From Nematopogon swammerdamellus (Eukaryota; Arthropoda; Insecta; Lepidoptera; Adelidae): a DNA stretch of 64,000 nt. Positions 1 through 9,627 of the stretch are shown piece after piece (positions within the stretch are counted from its first letter, which is position 1; every line of letters begins with the position of its first letter). The stretch spans positions 17,951,347-18,015,346 of the forward strand of contig OX336355.1 of assembly GCA_946902875.1 (NCBI GenBank), written 5' to 3'. Below the pieces are notes generated by a model that did no database searches, was not told where the DNA came from, and saw only the letters and a list, made by a program, of their open reading frames with translations. The position numbers were made by a program, and so were the translations under genes.

Positions 1-1545
1 GGCGAGCTGGGTTCAGGTAAACGATAAACCGTCTCGAAGAAAGTGAGTAACTTTTTGAGGCCGAAGGCGGAGTTGCGTTCAGGAAGACGATAAACCTTCT
101 CGAAGACAGTAAGTAACTATGGGCGAGGCCGAAGGCCGAGCTGCGTTCAGGAAGAGGACAAACCATCTATAAGAAAGTAAGTAACAAAGGGCGAGGCCGA
201 AGGCCGAGCTGCGTTCAGGAAGAGGATAACCTTTTCGAAGAAAGCAAGCGAGCCCGAAGGCCGAGCTTCGTTCAGGATGAGGGTAAACTTTTCGAAGAAA
301 GTAAGTAACAGAGGGCGAGGCCGAAGGCCGAGCTGCGTTCAGGAAAACTGAACCTTCTCGAAGACAGTAAGTAACTATGGGCGAGGCCGAAGGCCGAGCT
401 GCGTTCAGGAAGAGGATAACATTTTCTAAGAAAGTAAGTAACAGAGGGCGAGGCCGAAGGCCAAGCTGCGTTCAGGAAGACGGTAAACCTTTTCGAAGAC
501 AGTAAGTAACTATGGGCGAGGCCGAAGGCCGAGCTGCGTTCAGGAAGAGGATAAACCATCTTTAAGAAGTAAGTAACAAAGGGCGAGGCCGAAGGCCGAG
601 CTGCGTTCAGGAAGAGGATAACCTTTTCGAAGAATGTAAGTAACCGAGGGCGAGTCCGAAGGCCGAGCTGCGTTCAGGAAGACCATAAATCTTCTCGAAG
701 AAAGTAACTTCTTTGTTACTTTCGGCCTCGCCTGTAGTTACTTACTGTCTTCGAAAAGGTTTATCGTCTTCCTGAACGAAGCTCGGCCTTCGGCCTCGCC
801 CTCTGTTACTTACTTTCTTCAAACAGGTCATCCTCTTCCTGAACGCAGCTCGGCCTTCGGCCTCGCCCATAGTTACTTACTGTCTTCGAGAAGGTTTATC
901 GTTTTCCTGAACGCAGCTCGGCCTTCGGCCTCGCCCTCTGTTGCTTACTTTCTTCGAAAAGTTTACCCGCATGCTGAATGCAGCTCGGCCTTCGGCCTCG
1001 CCCATAGTTACTTACTGTCTTCGAAAAGGTTTATCGTCTTCCTGAACGCAGCTCGGCCTTCGGCCTCGCCCTCTGTTACTTACTTTCTACGAAAAGGTTA
1101 TCCTCTTCCTGAACGCAGCTCGGCCTTCGGCCTCGCCCATAGTTACTTACTGTATTCGAGAAGGTTTATCGTTTTCCTGAACGCAGCTCCGCCATCAGCC
1201 TCGCCCTCTGTTACTTACTTTCTTCGAAAAGTTTACCCTCATCCTGAACGCAGCTCGGCCTTCGGCCTCGCCCATAATTACTTACTTTCTTCGAAAAGGT
1301 TATCCTCTTCCTGAACGCAGCTCGGCCTTCGGCCTCGCCCTTTGTTACTTACTTTCTTAAAGATGGTTTATCCTCTTCCTGGACGCAGCTCGGCCTTCGG
1401 CCTCGCCCATAGTTACTTACTGTCTTCGAGAAGGTTTATCGTCTTCCTGAACGCAACTTCGCCTTCGGCCTCAAAAAGTTACTCACTTTCTTCGAGACGG
1501 TTTATCGTTTACCTGAACCCAGCTCGCCCTTAGTTACTTACTTTC
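1..1545. repeat. Mirror-image satellite array (giant palindrome)
   Basis: Tandem units of about 68 bp contain GGCCGAAGGCCGAGCTGCG and AAGTAAGTAAC. Units up to about 708 face one way and units from about 712 face the other, meeting at a small palindrome near 709. Two unit types tend to alternate (GACAGTAAG..CTATGGG and GAAAGTAAG..CAGAGGG). The arms match unit by unit: 1-83 is almost the exact reverse complement of about 1446-1528. The right arm is about 110 bp longer. The left end lies outside the window. No gene is supported; open frames here are by-products of the repeat. Confidence 0.93.
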
Positions 1546-1562
1546 TTCCTTTGAAATACGAA

Positions 1563-1588
1563 TTTCACGCGAGCGAAGCCGCGGGCAA
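1563..1588 (+). repeat. Possible Helitron-like 3' end motif
   Basis: CACGCGAGCGAAGCCGCGGG resembles the hairpin-bearing terminus common in lepidopteran Helitron-like repeats. A similar GGCGGAGCCGCGGGC end occurs near 62437. There is no clear CTRR terminus here, so the assignment is weak. Confidence 0.25.
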
Positions 1589-1642
1589 TTTTTTATCATT
1601 ACTTATGTCCTCTAGAGGGCGCCATATCCTATAGCCTATAGA

Positions 1643-1690
1643 CGTTGGATGCGTCTTGACGACCAGCGTACGGTCAAGACGCATCCAACG
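1643..1690. other. Perfect 18-bp hairpin
   Basis: GTTGGATGCGTCTTGAC at 1644-1660 is followed by its exact reverse complement at 1673-1689 after a 12-nt spacer; one more C/G pair closes the stem. No T-run follows to suggest a terminator. Function unknown. Confidence 0.85.
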
Positions 1691-1749
1691 ATACCTCATT
1701 TGTCAAATTATGATAAGTAGTGTCGAAGTTATTATGAGGGAACAGTTGA

Positions 1750-1771
1750 ACATACATACATACATACATAC
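1750..1771. repeat. (CATA)n microsatellite
   Basis: Five or more CATA units. The tetranucleotide recurs at the ends of several repeats here (2338-2360, S3 tails), suggesting it is the slippage tail of a retroelement. Confidence 0.85.
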
Positions 1772-2065
1772 CGGTCAAAAACATAACTCTCCTTTTCGCT
1801 TCGCCGTAATCGGGTAAAAATAAGAATCTCTTCGCTAATATACCGCGCATACTACACTACGTACAATATAATAAACATACGATCAATTAAGTTAAATCAA
1901 ATAGGAACTTCAGTTAAATAAATATCCGCTAACATCGACTCGCAATAACACTTTTACATAGGTTTGCACCTAAAATTAATCAAATAGATACCTAACGAAG
2001 TTAACCTACATAATATTATGAATCGAATTAAAATATAAGAAACTCTGCCGAGACAATGCATACAC

Positions 2066-2182
2066 ACACACACCGCGCACCGCCAGACCGCACCCCGCGC
2101 CGCGTCCCGCGCCTTCGCCGCCGCCGGGCTGCCAGTCTCCGCGAGACGCGCTCCTAACCCCCACCGCGCCGCGCCGCCCATT
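2066..2182. other. CpG-rich segment
   Basis: A GC-rich island-like stretch (CGCGCACCGCC, GCGCCGCGTCCCGCGCC, CGCCGCCGCCGGG) in AT-rich DNA. It could be a promoter or unmethylated patch, or the core of a transposon as at 13290-13430. No splice-bounded exon or conserved protein was recognised. Confidence 0.4.
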
Positions 2183-2199
2183 ATTTCGGCGCTTGGAAC

Positions 2200-2361
2200 A
2201 ATTCGATTTGTATGGGAGCCACATCTTAGCGTAGCCGGAAGTGAATTTTAGTAAGCCTATCCTGTGTCCCGTATAGTAAAATGGGTTTATACTAAGTTTC
2301 ATCAAATTCGGATTATGGCTTTAAGAGTTATGGAGGAACATACATACATACATACATACAG
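2200..2361 (-). repeat. Dispersed repeat ending in (CATA)n
   Basis: On the minus strand this reads GTATGTATGTTCCTCCATAACTCTTAAA, then GGGACACAGGATAG and CTACGCTAAGATGTG. The same order of motifs is at 27936-28080 on the plus strand. An old dispersed repeat, class unknown. Confidence 0.65.
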
Positions 2362-2479
2362 AAAAGATTTCTAAAAATCGTCAATTTAGCTTTAGTATCA
2401 TACATAGAGGCTACAAACTCAATATTTCCTAAAACAAAGTAACTTACTCCATGACCATCCCTTACAGATTTATTATTAG

Positions 2480-2516
2480 TATATATATATATATATAATA
2501 TATATATATATATATA
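2480..2516. repeat. (TA)n microsatellite, left flank of retrotransposon
   Basis: An alternating TA tract with one interruption. It abuts the 3' end of the minus-strand retrotransposon and matches the (TA)n at its other end, suggesting a split target site. Confidence 0.85.
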
Positions 2517-2651
2517 ACTTTCTTCATCCAATTTTTGGAATTTCCGGCATCTTAGTGCCAACAGTCCGTCTTGTTCCCGCCCAGGGTCCTCCCAGGAAAA
2601 AGAACAAGGTGTACATTAAGATGTTATACATAAGTATTTTGGAGCTCTGGT

Positions 2652-3389
2652 CTATTGATTTTCTGTTTGATTTAATTCTTCCAAATATCCACTCATAAAT
2701 TTCGACATAATTTTTGTGCTATGTATAGCCGCCTGCTTCTGAAAAATTTCCATCTTTATATCCGCCTTTAAAATATCTATATATTTTTGTGCAGTTTTTG
2801 AAATAATTCCGGTGGTACCAATAACAATAGGAATAATTTTGCACGTTGTGCTCCACAGTCTTTCCACTTCAATTTTGAGGGCATAGTATTTTGATAATTT
2901 TTCTGCTTCCTTTTTCATAATGTTGTAATCTGAGGGCACGGTTACATCAATGAGATAGGTTTTATTTTTCAATGTATCTATATATATCAAATCTGGTCTA
3001 TTGTTCGGTATTGCAAGGTCGGTAGTTACTGGTAGTTCCCAGATAATTTTGCTAGACTCGTTTTCAATTACATGTGGTTCATTTAAGGGACATTGCCACC
3101 AAAATTTGGTTGTTTGAAATTGATGTTTCTTTCTAAGGCACCAATACACATATTTTACGAGATTGTTGTGCCTTTTAACATACAGAGGTTGTACCAAAAT
3201 TTTACAACCTGATATAATGTGCATTACGGTTTCGTCACGTTCACTGCACAAGCGACATTTACCGTCGACCTCTCGTTTGAGTACATCTCTTTCAAACTGT
3301 TTTGTGATAATTGCCTGGTCTTGTATTGCAAAAATCTGGGATTCTAATTTGGGGGTCGTTGGATTTTTTTTAAGCCATGTAAATGATTT
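2652..3389 (-). pseudogene. C-terminal zinc knuckle and restriction-like endonuclease, cut off by an in-frame TAG
   Basis: This continues the polyprotein in the same frame immediately after the TAG at 3392-3390. 46 codons precede an internal Met at 3251, then 199 more residues. Visible are a CX2CX8HX4C knuckle (CRLCSE..H..SGC), then RPDLIYID and LIDVTVPSD, the PD...D core of the RLE nuclease, followed by a Lys/Glu-rich helix. Only the single nonsense codon separates it from the RT, so this copy looks young or is read through. Without readthrough the RT product would lack the nuclease needed for integration. Confidence 0.85.
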
Positions 3390-6300
3390 CTAATAGTCAG
3401 TATTAGTATGCGCCAGGATTTGGTTAAATATCTGACCGTGAATGGGCTTCATCTTCCACTTTTCTTTATTGATAAGTATTTGGTATTTAAGTATTATATT
3501 TTCATCTTCAGTTGGATCCGAAAGATTCAAGTCAGCTCTAAATGTTTCACCTTCTTTTTGTATGCTATAAATGGTCTTTCTATTGTCATGTGACTTTATG
3601 GTCTCCATAATGCAGTCACATCCTATTTTTATGTACATTTCAAATTTAATAGTAATACGTTTATACAAATCTTCCATATTGAGTAGTCCCCGTCCTCCCT
3701 CGTGAACTGGTAGATATAATCGTTGCACGTCAGACTTTTGTTGGTGTGCTTGGTAGATATTGAAAAGCTTTCTGGTTTTAACATCAATTTTCTTCAGCTC
3801 ACTGACGTTATAATTGATAACATTAAATGTGTATAACAAAACTGGAGCAGCATAGCTGTTAATTGCTTTAATAATATTTCTGGCGTTGAGTTTAGATTTT
3901 AGAATTCTTCTTGTCCTTTTAAAATATAAATTTGCTTTGTCTTCTTTGACTTGATTGTGGTCAATTTCTCCATTTTCACAAATTCCCAAATATTTGTATT
4001 TCTTTCCATCTTCCAAGGGTAAGAATTTATTTCCGTCTAGCAGTATGTGTTCCTCTCCAGCGATGTTTGTTCTCTTTCCGCATTTCAATTCTAATACGTT
4101 GCATTTATCTAGCCCAAACTCCATTCCAATATTTCTTGTAAATATTTCAACTGTATCAATCAGTGTCGCCATCTCGTATTTGTTTTTTGCATACAATTTA
4201 ATATCATCCATATACATTAGGTGATTAAATATTTGCCCATTCTTTAGTTTGTATCCGGTCCTATTGTATTTGTTCAGCATGGAAGATAAGGGATTGAGGC
4301 AGAGGCAAAATATAAATGGAGAAAGGGAGTCCCCTTGGTAGATGCCTCTGTTGATTTTTATTGGTTTTGTGTTAATTGTGCATTTCGCACTCGACGCTGT
4401 CATAAGGACTTGCCATTTTCTCATGACTTTGATTATGAGATTGATTATATTTTCTGGACATTTATAAATTTTCAGGATATGTAAGATCCACTCATGTGGA
4501 ACTGAATCATACGCTTTTTTGTAGTCTATCCAGGTCATATTTAAATTTTTCTTATTTTGATGAGCATCTTCTAGAATTGTTTTATTGAGTATCAGATGAT
4601 CTTTGCATCCTCGAGACCGTTTTCTGCAGCCTCGTTGATGTGGCGCCATTATATCATTTTTCTGACAGTGTTTATATAATTCTTCATATAGAATTGAAGT
4701 TAATAATTTATACATGGTTGGTAAGCATGCAATAGGTCGCCAATTTTTCGCGTATTTGCTATCTGTGTTTTTCGGGATCAATGTAACTAAACCAGTTACA
4801 AACCATGAATCAATTTCTTCGTCATTGCTAAGAATTTTGTTGAAGCTGTTTAAAATGTAAGGATGTGCTGTAGTAAAATACTTAAGATAGTAATTATGCA
4901 ATTTGTCTATTCCAGGAGATTTCCAGTTCTTTATTTGTTTTACACTGTCCATAAATTGTAATTCATTAATTTTTTCAAAGTGCGACTGCGCCTGAATATT
5001 TATTTCATCTTCAATATTTTGTAGCCAATTCTTTTCTCTATTAATTGGCACTGGCTTACTAAAAATGTTACTCCAAAATGTCTCAATTTCGTCTTGAGTT
5101 GGCATCTCAGTAGGCATTACGTCTTTATCAAACATTTTTCTATAGAAATGATGTTCATTTTCTTTAAATAATCTATTTTCATTCTTTGCTGAGTTTTCTT
5201 CTTCATATCGTTTTATTCTCCCAGCGTACATTTTAATTTTTTGTTTTATATTTTCCATACAGTTTTCTAGAGTAATAATAGATGTAATATTGAATTTCTC
5301 AAAGAGCCTATTCTTAATCGATGTAAGTCTTCGACTTTTCACACCTCTGCTAATTTCAAGCAACTGTCCTAATTCTTTTCTCATCAATTCAATTTTGATC
5401 TGTATTCTCTGTTTCCACAGAGGTACACCTTTGTTATGCTTGTTACATTTTGTATAGATTTTTTGATTATTTTCTTCAATAAGTGTGATTGCCGCCGTAT
5501 AAAGTATCTCATTTATTTGAAATATATGCATATTCTCTTTTAATAATGTTGGTAGGTATTTATTAATAGTATCAAAATTTGCAATATACTTTTTGTTTAT
5601 TTTTGCTTTTGGTAAGTTCAATCTTTCTTCCATTTTTATCTTTTTAATAGCAGATAAATTTTCCATAAAGTGGACTATTAATGAGTCAGTTTCTGCCTCA
5701 TTGGGCTCATTTGTTCTGAAATTTATTTCTGGTACTTCCCCAGTTAATTGTTCTATATTTTGTGGTATCACTCCCTGTATTTCATTTTCTTGATTGTAAT
5801 TTCCCTCAGTCGTTGTGTATACATCCTGTGTATCGGTATTATTCTGAACATTTTCCGGACTCGGGTCGTTCCTATCTTGGTTGATGTTTAAATCATTATT
5901 AGATGTGTTTTGGGAATACATTTGGTTTGGCCTGGTGTTGGAAAGAGCTTCCATAATATTTGTTGTAGTGATTTTTAATAATTTTAACTCTTCTATTATA
6001 TTAGATGGTAACATTTGATAAATTATTATTTTTCTTGCTTGGTTAGAAAGCATTGGGCCATTAAATTTGTTCAGTTTTAGGTTATTTTCATTTCTCATTC
6101 GAAATAATTGTTCCATTCTTTTTAGATATCCTCGCCCTCCATCTCTTGCTCTAAAGTAGCAGAATAATAGTTCACACATTTCCTCGTTTGACCACTGTCT
6201 TCGACCATCTTCGTTATTCTGAATTAAATTTACATTTTCTAAATTTTCTTCTCTATTTGTATTTTCATTTTGTAGATCGAGTTTAGCTGCACTTTCTATT

Positions 6301-6647
6301 TCTGATATAAGATCTTTCGATAACATCTCATATGATATTACTCTTCGTGCTTGTGTCGAAAGGGTTGTACCATTGAATGTTGCGCTCTTAGGATTATTCG
6401 GGTTTCTATGTTTGAACAAATTGTTTAATCTTGTTAAATATCCAATACCTCCTGCTCTTGCTTTGAAATAGCAGTACATGAGCTCCATTAAGTCATCTTT
6501 TGACCACTGCCTTCTTCGATCTTGTAGTGAGTTATTTCCTATGGTAGTGGTCATGTTAGTACCTGATGTGCCGGCAGCATTGTTAGAGAACAAGCCTTCA
6601 CGCTGCAAAGCAACACCGTTTGCCTCCGAAGTGAGTGGTGAGTTCAT
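3390..6647 (-). CDS. Retrotransposon polyprotein: DNA-binding repeats plus reverse transcriptase
   Basis: 1085 codons to a TAG stop. Two related N-terminal domains, residues about 45-110 and 149-214, share RRQWS, a CYF-ARxGGxGYL core, FNGxxLSxQAR and a final Y-ML. They resemble Myb-like target-binding domains, but that is inference. Residues 407-427 (GVPLWKQR..) form a conserved pre-RT block. RT motifs are SPGIDKLHNYYLK (about 577), the fingers region NWRPIACLPTMYKLL (635), motif A WIDYKKAYD (706), motif B RGIYQGDSLSP (767), motif C YMDD (812) and the thumb KYLGI (885). All catalytic Asp are present. The zinc knuckle and endonuclease expected at the C terminus lie beyond the stop in the same frame. 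The first Met was chosen because little open frame precedes it. Confidence 0.85.
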   Translation of the reverse strand: MNSPLTSEANGVALQREGLFSNNAAGTSGTNMTTTIGNNSLQDRRRQWSKDDLMELMYCYFKARAGGIGYLTRLNNLFKHRNPNNPKSATFNGTTLSTQARRVISYEMLSKDLISEIESAAKLDLQNENTNREENLENVNLIQNNEDGRRQWSNEEMCELLFCYFRARDGGRGYLKRMEQLFRMRNENNLKLNKFNGPMLSNQARKIIIYQMLPSNIIEELKLLKITTTNIMEALSNTRPNQMYSQNTSNNDLNINQDRNDPSPENVQNNTDTQDVYTTTEGNYNQENEIQGVIPQNIEQLTGEVPEINFRTNEPNEAETDSLIVHFMENLSAIKKIKMEERLNLPKAKINKKYIANFDTINKYLPTLLKENMHIFQINEILYTAAITLIEENNQKIYTKCNKHNKGVPLWKQRIQIKIELMRKELGQLLEISRGVKSRRLTSIKNRLFEKFNITSIITLENCMENIKQKIKMYAGRIKRYEEENSAKNENRLFKENEHHFYRKMFDKDVMPTEMPTQDEIETFWSNIFSKPVPINREKNWLQNIEDEINIQAQSHFEKINELQFMDSVKQIKNWKSPGIDKLHNYYLKYFTTAHPYILNSFNKILSNDEEIDSWFVTGLVTLIPKNTDSKYAKNWRPIACLPTMYKLLTSILYEELYKHCQKNDIMAPHQRGCRKRSRGCKDHLILNKTILEDAHQNKKNLNMTWIDYKKAYDSVPHEWILHILKIYKCPENIINLIIKVMRKWQVLMTASSAKCTINTKPIKINRGIYQGDSLSPFIFCLCLNPLSSMLNKYNRTGYKLKNGQIFNHLMYMDDIKLYAKNKYEMATLIDTVEIFTRNIGMEFGLDKCNVLELKCGKRTNIAGEEHILLDGNKFLPLEDGKKYKYLGICENGEIDHNQVKEDKANLYFKRTRRILKSKLNARNIIKAINSYAAPVLLYTFNVINYNVSELKKIDVKTRKLFNIYQAHQQKSDVQRLYLPVHEGGRGLLNMEDLYKRITIKFEMYIKIGCDCIMETIKSHDNRKTIYSIQKEGETFRADLNLSDPTEDENIILKYQILINKEKWKMKPIHGQIFNQILAHTNTDY

Positions 6648-6899
6648 CTTGTATTTATTTATTGTTGTCAGCTTGATATGACAGCCATTTTATTTTCGAA
6701 ATGTCACTTCCCCGTATAAATTTTTTCAAACCTCTGTAAATATTGAAATTGTAGAAGAAATGTCCCGCAAATACTTGTGTGTTTATATAATTAAGTAAAT
6801 CCACTATTAAAACTCATTATTCTGTATATAGGTTTGGTAAATAATATAAAAATCTATTTTTGTAATATTTACACCACTTCACTTTGTTGACAGATGACA

Positions 6900-6900
<1 letters not shown>

Positions 6901-6962
<62 letters not shown>
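6901..6962. repeat. (TA)n microsatellite, right flank of retrotransposon
   Basis: About 30 uninterrupted TA units adjoining the 5' side of the minus-strand RLE retrotransposon. Probably the other half of its target microsatellite. Confidence 0.9.
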
Positions 6963-6965
<3 letters not shown>

Positions 6966-6974
6966 ATATATTGA

Positions 6975-7190
6975 TGATTGATTTAAAATGTATCTATTAA
7001 TGCGTATTCGTAAGCACTGCTGTCCACAGGACAGACCACTTTAGGTCTAGCGTGGACAGCAGGGTACACAGTGCAATGTTCTTTTTTTTCTTTTTCTCTA
7101 TATGTAAATTTACTAGTTTTTAGTACTGTTTCTTGTTTTTCAATTATGTATTTTTAAGAATAAACGATTTTTTGATTATTTTTTTTAATG
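6975..7190 (+). repeat. Probable retroelement 3' end with stem-loop
   Basis: CTGCTGTCCAC at 7017-7027 pairs with GTGGACAGCAG at 7052-7062; a second stem (AGACC/GGTCT) sits inside. AATAAA and a T-rich end follow near 7160-7190. Could be a LINE or SINE 3' UTR; family not recognised. Confidence 0.4.
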
Positions 7191-7343
7191 CCTCTCGCCC
7201 CGTACATGTCGCAGTAGGTGACTAAGCGATAAGGACAATACCGTACTTAATTTCATCTTGGAACTGTCCATCCACAGTCATGTCGTAGATAACTTTATTT
7301 GTTGCTTTGTTTATTGTTGTTAATTGTTTATTTTTTTATTTAA

Positions 7344-7675
7344 TTTTTTTTTTATGGAAACTGACACGGTTGGCTACATCACCTACAACATCCGTGATGT
7401 CAGCCCATAACACCGGGTGAACTTGGTGCCACGTCAGTGCTTCCCTTCGGTCGTGCCGGCTACACTGAACTGGACAGAAAACACAAACTATTTACATAGC
7501 CGTTTCGACCGACCTTTCCTTCAGTGCGGTGTTACCAACCCGGGCGGGTTAAACCCTACCACCTAGTGATATAAGAAGGGAGTCATATCCCTTAGTCGCC
7601 TTTTACGACATACACGGGGAGAGATGCAGTGGGGCTATTCTTTTAAAGTACCGGCCCCACACGGTACACGGTACA
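7344..7675 (-). mobile_element. S2 SINE, full length
   Basis: T-run (minus-strand poly(A)) and ATGGAAACTGACACGG at the left, the shared body in the middle, and the CCGTGTGGGG head at the right end. About 330 bp. Confidence 0.85.
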
Positions 7676-7698
7676 CGGTATTTCTTTATTAAGTATTC

Positions 7699-7742
7699 TT
7701 ATGGCAGTAAGACTCCACTCGAACTTGTCACAATTTGTTCTA
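7699..7742. repeat. Short dispersed repeat
   Basis: CTCGAACTTGTCACAATTTG is present inverted near 31765-31785. Probably a retroelement fragment. Confidence 0.45.
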
Positions 7743-7747
7743 TCTGT

Positions 7748-7860
7748 ACAATGCCTTGGTGGTGGTCGGAGTTGCGCTGTAATTTACCGAAGTTCTTGCA
7801 TCACAACAGGATTTAGTCTGCTTAACCCGTTTCTCGATGCTATGTATGTATGTAAGAATG
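7748..7860 (+). mobile_element. S3 SINE tail fragment
   Basis: GGTGGTGGTCGGAGTTGCGC through a diverged CAGGATTTAGTCTGCTTA to (TATG)n: the 3' third of S3, without its head. Confidence 0.65.
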
Positions 7861-8218
7861 TAAACGTTTTGTTTTAAAATTTAAGGTCAACGAAATATGT
7901 CGATAGGTCTTTCAATTGAGTCATCAGTTGGTTGGTTTACGAAAAACGTCAATCGGGAGAAGCCGATGTTTGGTACTGCTGCGTCTTAACTTAACAGCTT
8001 TCAAATGATTTTTTTAATATTAAATAATTTAAATTTAGAAAGTTCAGCACTAAACGTTTGATTATAATTATTTCTGAAATTTTAAAACGTATTAAAATCA
8101 AATAGAATGTCCGATAAATACATATTTAACAGTGCAGGATTAACTGGTTTAACTGGATTGGATGACGAAGCTGGAATTTCAGACAATTTTACCCCTAAGA
8201 TCAATCCGACTTGTAAGT
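7861..8218. other. Non-repetitive AT-rich stretch
   Basis: No open frame, hairpin or repeat family could be supported. The tandem array at 8219 begins directly after it. Confidence 0.5.
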
Positions 8219-8585
8219 GATGAAATTTAGTAGAGAAGCACGGTAAGTAAGTAATGGAACTTAGTAGGGAAGCACGGTAAGTAAGTAATGGAACTTAGTA
8301 GGGAAGCACGGTAAGTAAGTAATGGAACTTAGTTGGGAAGCACGGGAAGTAAGTAATGGAACTTAGTAGGGAAGCACGGTAAGTAAGTAATGGAACTTAG
8401 TAGGGAAGCACGGTAAGTAAGTAATGGAACTTAGTAGGGAAGCACGGTAAGTAAGTAATGGAACTTAGTTGGGAAGCACGGGAAGTAAGTAATGGAACTT
8501 AGTAGGGAAGCACGGTAAGTAAGTAATGGAACTTAGTAGGGAAGCACGGTAAGTAAGAAATCGAACTTAGTATAGGGAAGCACGG
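8219..8585. repeat. 34-bp tandem array with 4-unit higher order
   Basis: About 10.7 copies of a 34-bp unit, GGAACTTAGTAGGGAAGC followed by ACGGTAAGTAAGTAAT. The variant pair AGTTGGG and ACGGGAAG appears at 8332 and again at 8468, exactly 136 bp (four units) apart, so the last expansion copied a 4-unit block. Confidence 0.95.
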
Positions 8586-8649
8586 TGTATAAAAGCGATT
8601 TTACTTCTCTCGCGAGTTTTCTATTATATTGGTTTTAATATACATACAG

Positions 8650-8795
8650 TCCTTCAAGAGAGGCGTGAGTGAATAGGAACCTGTCAGGCCGGCATGGCAT
8701 TCGCAGCCCCCGCATATGACCGAATGTCCATGGCCGTTATTAGACACCTTATGGGTGGCTCGGCGCTGCATGTCGCGCTTTCAATAAATGAATGA
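8650..8795 (+). mobile_element. LD LINE 3' end
   Basis: Encodes the LD C terminus in degenerate form (GTCCTTCAAGAGAGGCGTGA), then CGAATGTCCATGGC and GGGTGGCTCGGCGCTGCATG, ending CTTTCAATAAATGAATGAATG. 5'-truncated. Confidence 0.8.
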
Positions 8796-8799
8796 ATGT

Positions 8800-9223
8800 G
8801 TGAAATAAATGGTTTATTTATTTATTTAATATAAATAAAAAAATCGGCTTCATCTTGCATAACGCCTACCATGTTCTTGCTCTCCAAGCATTTGATTTAG
8901 CAATTACTTTTCGCTTTTATAAAATTATATCATTATGTCAACAGCCCCTAGCCCCGCGCTTGACATGGGATAATTTGCCATTTTCCTTTACTACCGGTTG
9001 ATAACGGGATAAGTATTCACGTTATACTTGTACAAATATTACATTTTATGATCACATTTATTGATGACATTATATTATTAGGTAATTGTTTGATAATATT
9101 CACAATTAGAAAGTATAACAATTTACCTATAACATATTTCTTCATTAGATACATGCAAAGCCGAAATGAAAAAAACAATACTGTAAAAAGTACTTTTACT
9201 GACCAAATTAATTTTTCTCTTCA
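8800..9223. other. AT-rich stretch without a supported gene
   Basis: The section holds a T-rich run near 8815-8840 and otherwise unique sequence. A short plus-strand open frame at 9048-9230 has no recognisable features and is not called. Confidence 0.4.
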
Positions 9224-9279
9224 TTTTTAGGGTTCCGTATCCGGTACCGGACCCTATTACAAAGCTACGCCGTCTATCT

Positions 9280-9310
<31 letters not shown>

Positions 9311-9627
9311 CGAGGGCTGTATCTCTTGAACCGTAATAGGTAGCCCGTTGAAATTTGTAGAGAATATGTGTTATTATGGCCGATATAACAAGAAATAATA
9401 AAATAATAAAAAGTAAAAAAATCACGGGGTTCCCATAGAAGAAACCAAAAAGTGTATGCGCCCGCGCTATCTAGCGAATAGAGTGTGAAGCATTTTATCT
9501 AATCATGACATTTAACTAACATTAAGCATTTCCTATCACGCCATGAATGGCGTGAGTGGCGCTCACCATGACATGGCGATAAGGAACCCTCGGTGCGCGA
9601 GTTCGACTCGCACTTGGCCGGTTTTTC
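9224..9627. mobile_element. XG element, complete
   Basis: Begins TTTTTAGGGTTCCGTATCCGG, then a (GTCT/GTCC)n run and CTGTATCTCTTGAACCGTAA; ends GGAACCCTCGGTGCGCGAG and GCACTTGGCCGGTTTTT. The inverted AGGGTTCCGTA motif sits at one end and just inside the other. Close copies are at 22150, 52972 and 60599. Confidence 0.8.

Larger units (their letters stand above)
2517..6900 (-). mobile_element. Near-full-length RLE-type non-LTR retrotransposon (R4/Dong-like)
   Basis: One coding frame runs through duplicated N-terminal domains, a reverse transcriptase, a CCHC zinc knuckle and a PD-(D/E)XK-type endonuclease, which is the order seen in R2/R4/Dong-class elements. About 250 bp lies upstream of the first ATG and about 135 bp downstream of the last stop. 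(TA)n abuts both ends and no poly(A) tail is seen at the 3' junction, as expected for an element primed in a microsatellite. Dong elements are known to use TAA repeats. The clade call rests on motifs, not a tree. Confidence 0.8.

Noticed and set aside
1342..1533. Repeated-peptide ORFs in the satellite and minisatellites (also 272-559, 41273-41777, 60289-60694)
   Set aside because: Open frames follow the repeat period, occur on both strands, and change frame between units.
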